In this document: positions 35,557 to 46,435 of the stretch, one piece after another | Numbering within the stretch: the stretch's first letter is position 1 | Layout: every line of letters begins with the position of its first letter | From: Primula veris | Taxonomy: Eukaryota; Streptophyta; Magnoliopsida; Ericales; Primulaceae | Reading direction: 5' to 3' | Length of the DNA: 64,000 bases | Assembly: GCA_963682055.1 (NCBI GenBank) | Contig: OY821742.1 | Location: forward strand, 25,508,060 to 25,572,059 | Notes under the pieces: model-generated | What the model was told of the DNA's origin: nothing | Databases searched by the model: none | Seen by the model: only the letters and a program-made list of their open reading frames with translations | Translations under genes and position numbers: made by a program

Positions 35557-35937
35557 TTACCAATCAAACTTGACATCTCTTCGTACAAGCTTTGCCACAT
35601 AAGTTCGGAGTGTCACATCCTCTTCGTCTGTGAAGAGAGCTCTTCTTACAGGATTGTTGTCCTTGACAACTCTTCTATCACTAGCGTTCCAAGCTTTTGC
35701 GGGTTTCTTTTGTGGTACTTCTTTGAGCTTCTCCCCTTCTTCCTTAGGTGTTTCCGGCACCTTTTCTACAAATTTCTTATTCCTTCTCCAATAAGCCTTT
35801 TTTTTCTTTGTGAGCTTATCATTTACCTCCTTTATGAGTGCCTCTTTAGACTCGCCTACTTCCATGGTAACTACTTGTGCATGGTTGGTGTGACTTTTCT
35901 TTGGTTTTTTAGATCTCATGCTCATTTTCAAGGTCAA
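35557..35937 (-). pseudogene. GAGX basic linker between protease-like segments
   Basis: This 126-codon stretch is very Lys- and Glu-rich (KEALIKEVNDKLTKKKKAYW, EVPQKKPAKAW). It has no motif that I recognise beyond its charge. It begins about where a protease domain of Athila type would end (LTLKMSM). It may be an internal linker of the polyprotein. Confidence 0.45.
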
Positions 35938-36135
35938 AGTCTTTTCTCTACCGCTTATAGTGAGTGTATCCTTCTCATAATCAAGTGTAGCTTTAGCTGT
36001 TTGTAAGAATGATCGACATAGTATGACTATTGTTTGATCATTCTATCCTCCAATAATTGGCCAATCCATGATTACAAAGTCTAGAGTGTATAAGAAGTCT
36101 CCCACTCTACATACAACATCTTTAATGATGCCTAG

Positions 36136-36663
36136 TCAGGTTTCTTCCTTAGAGGATTTAGCCATTATCATGTTAGCTCGGAATGCTTCGACGCCTTTCA
36201 GCTTAAGCATTTCATACATCTCCCTAGGTAGATAGTTTAGACTAGATCTTGAATCTAGTAGTGCTCTCTCAAGTTGGTACACACCAATGATAATTGTCAA
36301 AGTTGGTGGAACATGGTCTATTTCCTTGTTTGTCAGGCTCATACCCGCAAATCTTTTTAGATAATATGGTTCTTGGTAAGCTATGCCTTTATCGATATAA
36401 GATGGTATAGGATCCACTTTTCTTGGTGCATCAATTGCTTTAGTGAGCTCCCCACCTCCAACACTTTGAGAAAGTTGGGTGGTCAGCACTCTTCCCAAAA
36501 ATTCAGCTAAATTATTCTGAACCTGTTCTATTTTCTTGACTGTTTCAGTTTGACTTTCACCCTCTGTCTGCTCTTCTATGATTACCCTAAGGTGAATTTC
36601 CTTGACTATTGGGTCTATTGTTGTCACTACCTTAGGTATTTTTTGGACAGGTTCGGCCCTCAT
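36136..36663 (-). pseudogene. GAGX first protease-like segment
   Basis: The C-terminal half reads VYQLERALLDSRSSLNYLPR then EMYEMLKLKG and MIMAKSS. This aligns with the Athila protease (ALLDLGASVNLLP, YEQLGL, QLADRS). The catalytic D-L-G-A is D-S-R-S, so it is probably not active. The N-terminal half is a Glu- and Thr-rich linker. The continuation below 36136 (GDFLYTLDF) is in the same style but is broken by a stop. Confidence 0.65.
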
Positions 36664-37329
36664 CTTTAATAATCTTTTGGGTGGAAATTACCATCGCTTC
36701 TTGGGCAACATCTTATTGGAGATGTGTTTCCTGCATTGGAATGGTTGTAGCCTCAGCATCTAGCGTCTTGAGATAATCATGGTATCCATGCGGGTCTTAG
36801 GACCTCCACATTTCCATGGCTGGATTTTCATCACCGGATTCTTTGGCAACTAAGTATGCTATCAAAGATTCATCCTCTTTCTCTACTACGGTACACAAAT
36901 CTTCAAGCTCATCAACTGGTTCTTAATCTTTGGTGTCTATTGCCAACCATGCGTGAGCATGAGGTTGCATTCTGATTACATTGACTTCATCCGTTAACAA
37001 TTCATCTTGTTCCTCCTCCTCATCCTCTTCGTACCATGTGCGAGGTTGTATAGTTATTACACTTATTGGTACTTTGAGGCACTCATATTCCTCTTCTTCC
37101 TCTATCCATGGTTGTACTCTTATTCCATGGGTTTATCTGGTTGGCTGAATATCAGGTGGAGCTTGCCCCTTTGGGTCGGCTACTGGTTGAGCAGGCAATG
37201 ATTTTTTTCAATTTGAAGCTTTGAGATTGAGTCGGTTATGAGCGTAGCCATACATTCCTATAGGATTTTCAGGTCCTCCACTATCACCCAACTATTATTT
37301 GAGTCAGTGCTCCTTTGAACTGGTTGAAA

Positions 37330-38374
37330 CTGGGATGGAGTTCGATAGTAGTTTTATTGGTGAGTATTATGAGCATTGTTAGCATTCTTGTAACGAATGT
37401 TAGGATGATGGTTCCATCCGAAGTTGTTCGACTAGGATGGATGTCGGTAGTAGTTTTAGAGTTTTATTTTGGTTTAAATGTTGCAAATTGTTTCTCTGTG
37501 CTCCCTCGCCATAAAGGACTTCCTCGACTGGAAGGTTGAGCGGGTCTTGTGGGATTGGATGCCAATACTCTAGTGGGATTGGCTCATTAAGATAGAATAA
37601 ACTCTTTGCTTATGATAGGTCTCTCGAGTCCTTGTTTACTGGACTTAGGTCCCACCCTCTAGCTTGTTCTGCTAGTTTATCGTAGAAGTCAAATGAGCAT
37701 TGAACAGAATAAGTGCCGAAGGCTCCTCCTGTGTGCGAGTCGATCATCTTCCTCATATGTGATGTGAGTGAAAAGTAGAAAAACTTGAAGAGCATTTCGT
37801 CCTCGTAACCGTGATGGGGAAAAGCGTGTTGGAGCTCCTTAAATCTCTCCCATGCATTGTAGAAAGTCTCTTTGGAATTTATTGTTGAATTTCCATGGTT
37901 TGGCTAGATGAGAAAAAAATTCGCAGGAACTTGTGCCTCAATTCCTGCCAACCATGGATAGAATGAGACGGCGGACTATTGAACCAGTCATTGGCTTGGT
38001 CGGATAGTGAGAAGTTGAACCAGTCAATGGCGACATCTCTCACGACTTGCAGATCACATATGGATTGGAATTCCACTATGTGATAGAGGATTTTCCGACT
38101 CCATTCCTCGAAAAACAGGAATGCAGGCAAGCATCTGAGCTTGGAAGATGAAATATCGTCCATTGGCTGGTAAGATGATACAGGTGGACCTATTCGGCCG
38201 AATTGGATCAAGGAAGAGTTGAATTGTCTTATCTAGCCCCCTTTGAGGTGGTGGTGGTTGTACTGGAGGTTGGTTTAGTTCATTGATATGGATTTTCCCT
38301 TCGGGATGTGGGGCGTTGATATCTTCAAGGGTGCCTGGTAACTCCTCCTCGAGATTGTGGCTATGATAACACAT
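37330..38374 (-). pseudogene. GAGX gag
   Basis: Open pieces at 38374-38054, 38211-37879 and 37795-37610 overlap in different frames. Together they carry an Athila/Tat-like gag: CLPAFLFFEEWSRKILYHI, FNFSLSDQANDWFNSPP, SIHGWQELRHKFLRIFF, and MIDSHTGGAFGTYSV. Further downstream, near 37330-37450, NNFGWNHHPN and Asn-rich sequence resemble the Athila gag C-terminus. No zinc knuckle was seen. The stretch 36664-37329 is broken sequence from the same region. At least two frameshifts make it non-functional, although conserved words remain. Confidence 0.72.
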
Positions 38375-38704
38375 GGTGGCTGATGAATTGGTGTTTGTGG
38401 TGTGTAGATCTAGAACGGGTAAAGTACTGAAGAGTATCTATTATGACTTAATAAGAATTAAGTCAGGGGTTTGAGAGGGTAATTAGTCGAATTAACCAAT
38501 TACACAGAGACTTCCCGGTCAGCATTACCGGTCAAGTCCAAGAGATTTAAAATGTTCAGATCAGATTAAATCTGATTCAAACAAGGGATTTTGGCTTATA
38601 CTAATTTATAACTACTATATGAAAAGGCAATATTATAGGATAATTTAATGAAAATGACTATCTAACAATTAAAAACAAATAAAACTATCAATTTTAACAA
38701 TAGT

Positions 38705-38725
38705 GGTTCCCCGGCAGTGGCGCCA
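38705..38725 (-). other. GAGX primer-binding site
   Basis: The minus strand reads TGGCGCCACTGCCGGGGAAC, close to the Athila Asp-tRNA type site, three bases from the LTR end. Confidence 0.85.
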
Positions 38726-38728
38726 AAA

Positions 38729-39757
38729 TGAGAATCTGCCCTTTCGGTACCTAGTTTTTTCCTATGCACTGAAAAGCCTCGCAGGAGCACGAGGATAGCA
38801 GTAGTATTTTCCTTGGGAATCACACCAAGGTTATCGTCCGTGGAACCGTTTGGTTGTTATCCTAGATAATTTTAGAGGGGGTTTTACTAATTAGCTGTCA
38901 ATTAATTAGTAATGAGGAGAGCGTTAGCGGTTGGGTTGTCCATTCAACGGCTCCTTACTCGAGAGTTTAAAAAAACTAAATATAATTTTATTAAAGATCG
39001 TTTAAGGGCTCTTCAGATTATTAACAAGTTTTGTTCTTTAACATGCGGCGTTAATTAGTCAATAACTAGCTTATACGACGTTACCAATTTGTTTTAACTA
39101 GTTTTGCATCCGTGAGATAAGATTAATGATTTAAAACATGTAAACATAAGTAAACATGTAGTAAAATCAAAGGAAATACTAAAAACAACGTAAAAAGTAA
39201 GAATAGGAGATGATCTTACGATAAAACATCAATAAAGGGGAGAATTTTTACACAAACTTTAATTTTAATGTATTTTTCTTTCTCCTCTCTCTAAAACGAA
39301 TTTGTGATATAAAACTGATTGAAAAGTAAATGAATTGTGTTCTTTTCGTAATAGGTGGAGACCTATATCTACTTATCAAGTCAACAAACTTTATATTATC
39401 CGAAATTTTAAAATATTACGACACCTTACCGGTCAACCTGGCCGGTCAAGTCAGCTTCTAGAATCTTCTTTTGCTCTTATCTTGACTTGAGTATGTTTAT
39501 AACTTCTTGTGGTTGACTTTGAGGTCCTTTGTCTTCTGAAATATTCTCTTTTAGTCCTTTCTTTGGTCTTCGTGCATCCTTGTCTTGTTTTTGCGTTAAA
39601 TCCATGCTTTTTCTTACAAAAATGCAAACGATTGCAAGTAGACCGGGAATACGCAGAAAAACACAAAACATAGCATAAACAAGCCTAAGTGTCAACAAAA
39701 ATTACGCTAATTCATATCAAATTAACAGGTAAAAATGACCATTTCGTGGTCCAATCA
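38729..39757 (-). repeat. GAGX 5' LTR (1029 bp)
   Basis: It is the partner of 31842-32841, and its minus strand starts TGATTGGACCACG and ends GGCAGATTCTCA. The copies differ by scattered substitutions and small indels, so the insertion is not very recent. Confidence 0.93.
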
Positions 39758-39762
39758 AATTT

Positions 39763-41618
39763 ACTAGTGAGTCAACTTAGGTTGTGTTTGTTTCTCTGGA
39801 AAATATTTTCGTGGTAAACATTTATCTGGTAAAAAAATTATTTTCCCATATTTTCTCCTTGTTTGGGAGCTGTAAGAAAATTTTTATGGAAATTTTTTTC
39901 ATAGTTTTTATTTACGGTTTTTTTGAACTTTTTCACACTATATTCTCCAAAAATAATAAATAAATAAAATCTAATAGAATGTGTTTATATATTACAACTC
40001 ACTTATAAATTACGAGGCGACCAATTACTTACCAAATGGCCGATTATAAGTTACCTTTTACTTATAAATTTTTATTTACACATTAAGTTAGTTTTAAAAT
40101 ATTTTCTATATTGGTTTTAACTTGTGCAGAAAAAAGATTGGTTTCAACTTAAGAGTTACTCATAAAGTTAAATTGTAATTTTCGTTTAACTTATTAATAC
40201 CATTTAACTATTGTTAAGTCAATTTCAACTTAAAATATTTATGTTTTTATTTTTAGGAGTTACTAAATTGCTTATCTTATGAGTTAATTTTGAAAAAAAT
40301 ATTTATCCGGAGATTCGAGTGCTGTTACGCAATTTCAGTTGTAACTGAAAATTTCTGGCGGAGTTAATAAACAAAATGTAAAGATGAACACAAGACGTTT
40401 GATGACGGAGTTTGACCGAGTTTACTTCTCCGGAACCCTTTCTCAAATTAATAATATTGAGAAATCTTACAATGTTTGACTCAAGACTTACAATACCATG
40501 ACTGATGCAGACAAGCTTGCTGAGAAATTCATCCACGATTTACAGAACAAGGAAATTTTGTTTCCTTTTTATAATATGATTAAGAACTTGGAATTGGAAA
40601 TTTTATCTCTTTTTTTAATTCCGATTAAGAACTTTAGTATTAGTTTATTTCCTAGTTAGATTGGGATTCATTTTATAGTTAAATTAGGATTGATGTTATA
40701 AACTTTATATATACCTATGTGATTGAGGTATGAGAGTATCAATTATTTTTCAATAAATAAAATACTTTAGTTTAATTATTTTCTGGTGGATTCCAGTGAA
40801 AGACGTCCTTTCGAGCGTATTCCATGAAAATGCTCGTTCGTGTGTTACGAACTAGGCCTTTTATTTATTTTAAACGGTTCCATTCTGTGTCAACGACTCC
40901 ATCACGTATATGCATATCTCGCACCACTCCTACTTCTCAACTATCACTCACAAATTTAATGGCATCCCGCCATTATCTAATGGCATCCCACCATTGATAT
41001 TCTCTCACCAGTATTGTATTTTACAAACTTGTGCATATATGTGTGTATCTCTCTTATTTTCTCTTTTAATATATTACACTCACAAATTACAATAAACGTG
41101 TACCCACATATATACACATCCATAAATCTTAACTAGTTATCTCTAACCATATAAAAAAGATATATCTGAATAATATATTCTTTTTAGTCTTCAATTTCGT
41201 TCATTCTCAATCTTGAAAGATCTTCTATTATCTCAATATCAGCATTATACTTCTTTGTTTTTTGTCTTTAACTTGATTGTCTTTCTTTCCTTATTTTTCT
41301 TTGTCTTGATTTGACCTTTGTGTAATATTCTTTTCAGTATCTTTCTTCTCATAACACGTTCTTATTCCATGTCCATCATATATGCATAAATAAGTTCTAA
41401 ATATATATTAGAAGAATTAGCTCCGACAAAATCTGATCCGGTTTAGTCACACTTCTCAGTAACAACTGAAACTCCAGCAACCTGCATTGATCAATAACTC
41501 AATAACAAACTCGCATTAGCTCAATAAACACTTTAATTATAAAGAATGTCAAAGTCTATTTTGTCAATACAATGACAACAAGTTGAGGTCCTTACGACCT
41601 ACAAACTATGACCTAGCA
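39763..41618 (-). other. Probable 3' LTR of copia CA plus older sequence, limits unclear
   Basis: The right edge at 41618 has the context of an LTR start on the minus strand (TGCTAGGTCATAG after the purine tract at 41619-41630). I could not find the left end or a second copy. Between 40310 and 40400 there is the inverted repeat TTTCAGTT/AACTGAAA. The stretch 39763-40300 is AT-rich with no assigned feature. Confidence 0.4.
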
Positions 41619-42660
41619 ATCTCCCCTTTGTCATTATTTTGGAAAAAACCTTAAGTACTAGATTTAGAGTTTAAACAAATAATTTTCGACAAAACTCCCC
41701 CTTACTCTGTTCCTCCTTAATCTACTCATGTCTCCCCCTTTTTGTCATAAACATGGCAAGGGTAAATCACAAAGCAACAAATCCTCAAGAGAACAAACTC
41801 ATCAAATTATATCAAGATATTACCCAAGCAAATATCATAGGTTGAGTTTTTAGGAAGAAAAATATATAATATAAGCAGCTGAATCATAAATAAATAACTT
41901 TAATAATCATTTTTTAGAAAGGCTTGAGTTATTCCTCAGTTATAACATAGAACATGGACTGCTTTGAAACTTGGACATACCAATTATTCTTCCAAGAAAA
42001 ATACTTTATACAGACCCTTTTATTGAAATGTCTAAACTTCTTTTTCCATGTCTCTGTAAGAAAATATAGCCAATTTTTCCACACTTATGGGATTTACAAA
42101 TATAGGATAAAGACTGGATCCACTATAAAACCCTCAGATTAGGCTATTTATTGGAATAGTAGCCACATATCCAGTTCAGTTAAGAGATGGTATCCTTGAT
42201 CTCCCTTGGTAAAGGCTAGGATATAGATAGTAGTGGTTGGAAGCTACTGATCAATGTCTTTCCAAATAGCTCTTGTCATTTTGACCTAAGAGATAATTTT
42301 CACATAGAGCTTTATTTGAAGATTTTCTTCAGTTATAACTCGGTTGAACTCATAATATACCAAAAATCTCAAAGAATTGACAGTTTTAGACTCCTCTTTT
42401 ATTTAATTAAGTACAAAAAAATTTCAGAATAGTTTTAGATAATAAACTCTTACAGATTTAACATAGTTTTTTAACGCAAAAGTCAACTCAAGACTTTTTC
42501 AAAAAGAATTACTAATTATGGATTTTTATAATAGCAAATACCTAAATCACTCCTCTATTGTTCAAAACTTTCCACATCCAAGAGTTTTGTAAAAATATCA
42601 GCCAGTTGCTTATCAGTTATAACATGTTCTAAATAATGCTTCAAATCAAAGTGTTTAGAT
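41619..42660 (-). mobile_element. CA: 3' fragment of a minus-strand Ty1/copia element
   Basis: From right to left there is the end of RNase H (42660-42555), a ~900-bp 3' non-coding stretch, and a purine tract (minus strand CAAAGGGGAGAT at 41630-41619). The word GACAAAAAGGGGGAGACATG on the minus strand near 41745 is typical of the 3' region of some copia elements. The rest of pol is missing to the right, where plus-strand CB begins. Confidence 0.65.
42555..42660 (-). pseudogene. CA RNase H C-terminal fragment
   Basis: The frame SKHFDLKHYLEHV then TDKQLADIFTKLLDVE ends at a stop at 42555-42557. It matches the copia RNase H end, S-K-H-(I/F)-D-(I/L)-(R/K)-H ... TDKQLADIFTKPL, with the middle segment deleted. 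Confidence 0.75.
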
Positions 42661-42709
42661 AAAGACAGCTACATAGATTGTTGATTGCCTTGGCGGCTAT
42701 TCATAATCT

Positions 42710-44023
42710 ATGGAAGGGATTGATTATTTCGATACCTATGCGCCATTTGCCCGTATCACTACTATTAGATTGTTGATTGCCTTGGCGGCTATTCATAATC
42801 TAGTGATTCATCAAATGGATGTCAAAACAGCATTTCTGAATGGTGATTTGGAAGAAGAAGTGTATATGAAGCAACCTGAAGGATTTGTAATGCCTGGTAA
42901 TGAGCATAAAGTGTGTAAGCTAGTTAAGTCGCTGTATGGGCTGAAACAAGCTCCGAAGCAGTGGCATCAAAAGTTTGATGAAGTTGTTTTGTCTAATGGT
43001 TTCATTCTAAACCAAGCAGACAAATGTGTATATAGCAAATTTAATACATCCGGTAAAGGAGTTTTCATTTGTCTATATGTTGATGACATGTTGATCTTTG
43101 GCACCGACCAAAATCAAGTTGATAAAACGAAGAATTTCTTGTCATCAAAGTTCTCCATGAAAGATATGGGAGAAGCGGACGTTATTCTTGGTATTAAGAT
43201 TAAACGGGAGAATAAGGGGATTGTAATTACGCAATCTCATTACATTGAGAAAATACTCAAGAAGTTCAATTATGAAAGTTGTTCTCCAGTAAGTACTCCC
43301 ATGGATCCGGGAGAAAAGCTTATGCCAAATACAGGTAAACCTGTGGATCAACTTGAATACTCAAGAGTTATAGGCTCTTTGATGTATGCTATGATTAGCA
43401 CTAGACCGGATATTGCTTATGCGGTTGGAAAGTTGAGCAGATTTACTAGTAATCCTAGTAGACATCATTGGCATGCGATAACTAGGGTATTCAAGTACTT
43501 GAAGGGTACTATGAATTATGGATTGGCATATATGGGATTTCCTTTGGTGTTAGAGGGTTATTCGGATGCTAGTTGGATAAATAATGCTGAAGACTCATCC
43601 TCTACAAGTGGATGGGTGTTCTTGCTTGGGGGAGGTGCCATCTCATGGGCTTCCAAGAAGCAAACATGTATAACTGGTTCCACAATGGAATCTGAGTTTG
43701 TAGCATTAGCAGCTGATGGTAAAGAAGCGGAATGGCTCAGGAACTTGGTATATGAGATTCCGATATGGCCTAAACCGATATCACCAATTTCTATCCGTTG
43801 TGATAGTACTGCCACACTGGCTAAAGCTTATAGTCAAATATACAATGGAAAGTCTAGACATTTGGGTGTTAGACATAGTATGATTAGGGAATTAATCATG
43901 AATGGGGTGATATCTATTGATTTTGTTCGGTCGCAACAAAACTTAGCTGACCACTTGACGAAGGGGTTAGCTAGAGACTTAGTGAATAAGTCGGTAATTG
44001 GGATGGGATTAAAGTCCATTTAA
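42710..44023 (+). CDS. CB reverse transcriptase and RNase H (5'-truncated pol)
   Basis: This 437-codon open frame begins at an internal Met. It shows the copia RT with DYFDTYAPFARITTIRLL, HQMDVKTAFLNGDLEEEVYM, KSLYGLKQAPKQWHQKFD, and an intact YVDDMLIFG box. LGIKI, STPMDPGEKL and IGSLMYAMISTRPDIAYAVG follow. The RNase H has DASWINNAEDSSSTSGWVFL, AISWASKKQTCITGSTMESEF, and the end NLADHLTKGLARDL. All key Asp and Glu residues appear present. It lacks the upstream polyprotein, so it is unlikely to be active, but it is the best-preserved pol in the window. Confidence 0.9.
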   Translation: MEGIDYFDTYAPFARITTIRLLIALAAIHNLVIHQMDVKTAFLNGDLEEEVYMKQPEGFVMPGNEHKVCKLVKSLYGLKQAPKQWHQKFDEVVLSNGFILNQADKCVYSKFNTSGKGVFICLYVDDMLIFGTDQNQVDKTKNFLSSKFSMKDMGEADVILGIKIKRENKGIVITQSHYIEKILKKFNYESCSPVSTPMDPGEKLMPNTGKPVDQLEYSRVIGSLMYAMISTRPDIAYAVGKLSRFTSNPSRHHWHAITRVFKYLKGTMNYGLAYMGFPLVLEGYSDASWINNAEDSSSTSGWVFLLGGGAISWASKKQTCITGSTMESEFVALAADGKEAEWLRNLVYEIPIWPKPISPISIRCDSTATLAKAYSQIYNGKSRHLGVRHSMIRELIMNGVISIDFVRSQQNLADHLTKGLARDLVNKSVIGMGLKSI

Positions 44024-44569
44024 ATCTATTAGCTGTGGTATACCCAATTCCCTTCGAATACAACGTTAGAAGCAGAATTCAATGTGGAAAGATCATAGTT
44101 AGAGATTGGAGCAATTGTGTTTATCTTCCCAAGGTATGTGCTCAGACCTGCAAGTGATGGCTAGGTTGAAGTATATCTTCTTAATGGTTCTTTTGAAAAA
44201 TTGCAAATGCAGGTGCAAGATTAAAAGGATCACCTATGTGAGCATGAAGTTTTGCCGCTTCAAGAAGCTTGGACTTGGCTTCCTATATGCTTATTAATGG
44301 ATAAGGACACATGGCTTGTAAAGTGTCAAGTATGAATAGTAGAGTATTGTAAGAAACATATGTGTACTATATCTTCAGATATTCAAATGGATTGACGGGT
44401 TCAATCGTTATGACACCCAGATTTTCGAGTATTTGGAATGTGTATTTGTACTAAGATGAAAATTCAATCGTAAGACATTTTCATCTATGCATTTGTTTGA
44501 TTGTTATACCTGTGTGTTATACCCTTGTATATATTATTGTATATACTGAGTAAATCAAGGATTACACTA
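44024..44569 (+). other. CB 3' untranslated region
   Basis: This is non-coding sequence between pol and the polypurine tract. I see no clear reading frame. Confidence 0.55.
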
Positions 44570-44583
44570 AAATGGGGGGGATT
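44570..44583 (+). other. CB polypurine tract
   Basis: AATGGGGGGGATT directly precedes the LTR start TGTTGGTGATT, the expected primer site for plus-strand DNA. Confidence 0.85.
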
Positions 44584-44735
44584 TGTTGGTGATTTTAGTA
44601 TCATCAATGTATTTTAGTAGTAATGTGATTTATTATAGGCCGATGCAATAATGCGTTAAACTCGGAAACGAGTTAGGGAAGTGCGGAGTGCACGCTCGTC
44701 GAGCCAACGTAAAATTGAATATGAATAATTGAAAC

Positions 44736-44813
44736 GGGGTTCCAAAGGGCAGAGCCCTGGCGGGGTCCTAGGGGCAGAGCCCCTGGCGGGGTCCAAGGGG
44801 CGAGAGCCCCTGG
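44736..44813 (+). repeat. GC-rich hairpin minisatellite in CB LTR
   Basis: Three ~26-bp units contain GGGGTCC followed by an inverted repeat of the form AGGGGC-AGA-GCCCCT (AGGGC-AGA-GCCCT in the first unit, GGGGC-GAGA-GCCCC in the third). The arms change length together. The local GC content is far above the rest of the window. Confidence 0.85.
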
Positions 44814-44821
44814 CTGCGAAA

Positions 44822-45003
44822 ATTTTTCCGAACAGTTGCTTCCTTTCCGGAAAATTTTGAATAGTTGGACCCTTTCCCAACAGTTGCTTCCTTTCCGGAA
44901 CAGTTGCTTCCTTTCCGGAAAATTTTGAATAGTTGGACTCTTTCCCAAAAGTTGCTTCCTTTCCGGAACAGTTGCTTCCTTTCCGGAACAGTTGCTTGCT
45001 TTC
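44822..45003 (+). repeat. CB LTR CAGTTGCTTCC repeat
   Basis: A CAGTTGCTTCCTTTCCGGA unit recurs about six times, mixed with a longer spacer that contains TTTTGAATAGTTGGAC. The array ends shortly before the TATA-like box. Confidence 0.85.
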
Positions 45004-45251
45004 AGTTTCGGTTATTGATCTCCTATATAAGAAGTCATTTGGCCTCGGTTTTGGTTACAGAAACATATAAGAAAATTCTCTCTACATTCCTAATCTATTC
45101 TCCTTGCCAGAAACAGATTGTTCTTCAAGAATTATCCCCACAAAGATTTCGTGAACCCAGGCAATAATAGGGTCGAAATACTTTGTTCGGAAAGTGTACG
45201 AACACGATTCTTCGAAGTTATCCAGGATTATCATACCCTAAATCTCTAACA

Positions 45252-46435
45252 GATTACACAAACCCGGTCTTAAAAGTTCTCCCTCAAACCTTGAGTAAAG
45301 CCGAATGTTTAATCTAGAACTTTAAGTCACAAATTGACTTTTTAGCATCTATCCAATCACTCTCTCAGGTTTGAGCTTATAATTTTCTATTTACAAAATT
45401 TTCAAAGAATAAAACAATAAGCATAATTTGATTGCTTCTAATTAAGCTAATTAGTGAGATTTGATGGTTTTTGCCATTGATTTGAGCTTAAGTTATAGGC
45501 CAATGGAGGCTAGGGTTTTCATGGAAGTGTTGTGTGTGTTTGGGGAAAGAGGGAAATGGGTTTACTTGTGGTTTGTTGATTATTTCCGTTGGTGTGTTTC
45601 CCAAGGTGAATAATTGAATTTTGTAGGTTTGTAACATCTTGAGAACATGTTCCACCGTAATATGTTCTAGAACATATTCTTGCACTGCCTTGGATTTCTA
45701 GTGAAGAACATATTTCTGTAACATGTCATGGAACATATTGTTGGAAACATAAAACCTCTGTCCAAGAATTGGTTTTCTGGAATATATTTAAAATGTGTTC
45801 CAACTAAATATATTCCTGAGATGTTCTACAACTGATTTTTTTAAGATTCTTGTAACTTGCTCTTTCGGACTCTAAATCGATTTTCGTTTGTACCGTTGAT
45901 TTCATTATTGAACGCTCGAGCATTTTCTTGCCTGAAATGTACATTTTCTCTATTTAGAATAGATCACGCATTGCATATCGAATAGAGAAATTATAAAATC
46001 ATTAAAACACTTATAATCTAAATCAATTGTATAACTCATGGTTCAACACCTTAAAACTGAATTACTTTCACAGTGTACATAAGCCAATGATATTAAGAGT
46101 ATAGAAGTTGATTTTGAGAGTAAACAACTGGGCTTTTCTATCACAGAATACAATTACAATTTTGATAGGACACAACAAAATAGTTTAAACAGCAAATTAA
46201 TTATATGAATTTTTTTCAACTCTATACATAAAGCCACTATAACATATTTTGAGAGAATATAACCAAATTAATCGAACATCATACAAAATCTAAATATAAT
46301 ATAATATAAGAGAATACATAATGATTTTGACATAATACAGTTACTATTTTGAGAGTATATAACTAGACTACTTTTTTAACAGCATACATTTTGCATATGA
46401 TAGCATACAATTAAAAATATTTAACAGAATACATA
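45252..46435. other. Stretch without gene; GAACAT-rich palindromes
   Basis: There is no convincing reading frame. Between 45640 and 45830 the word GAACAT or its complement recurs about eight times, including a perfect 20-bp palindrome at 45659-45678 (AATATGTTCT plus its reverse complement) and GAACATGTTC at 45642-45651. The origin is unknown. Confidence 0.5.

Larger units (their letters stand above)
31842..39757 (-). mobile_element. GAGX: gag-only LTR retrotransposon, Athila-related
   Basis: This is a 7,916-bp minus-strand element with 5' LTR 39757-38729 and 3' LTR 32841-31842, flanked by AATTT (31837-31841 and 39758-39762). The primer site is Athila-like. Coding sequence is limited to a gag region (38374-37330) and two protease-like segments (36663-36136, 35463-34956). 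I find no RT, RNase H or integrase motif on either strand. The polypurine tract and following 3' block match ATH. It therefore looks non-autonomous, like gag-containing LTR elements described in plants, and would need pol from another element. Confidence 0.88.
42674..45251 (+). mobile_element. CB: 5'-truncated Ty1/copia element with 3' LTR
   Basis: This is plus-strand copia sequence starting inside the RT and running to the 3' LTR (44584-45251). No 5' LTR, gag, protease or integrase is present. At the start a 37-bp segment (42674-42710) is repeated at 42766-42802 in its proper place in the RT, so the junction was made by a rearrangement, not by normal insertion. The coding part is intact and looks young. 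Confidence 0.85.
44584..45251 (+). repeat. CB 3' LTR (~668 bp)
   Basis: It starts TGTTGGTGATT; the end at 45251 (TCTCTAACA) is an estimate because no second copy is available. It contains a GC-rich hairpin minisatellite (44736-44813), a CAGTTGCTTCCTTTCCGGA repeat (44822-45003), and a TATA-like CTATATAA at 45023-45030. Confidence 0.75.

Noticed and set aside
37007..37539. Plus-strand hydrophobic ORFs opposite GAGX gag
   Set aside because: They are antisense to the gag region; hydrophobicity arises from complement of charged codons.
44656..45167. ORFs in both strands over the CB LTR
   Set aside because: They come from the GC-rich and CAGTTGCTTCC repeats; open frames in repeats are expected and no domain is present.
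45642..45651. GAACATGTTC as a steroid hormone response element
   Set aside because: Plants lack such nuclear receptors, and the motif is part of a repetitive cluster.
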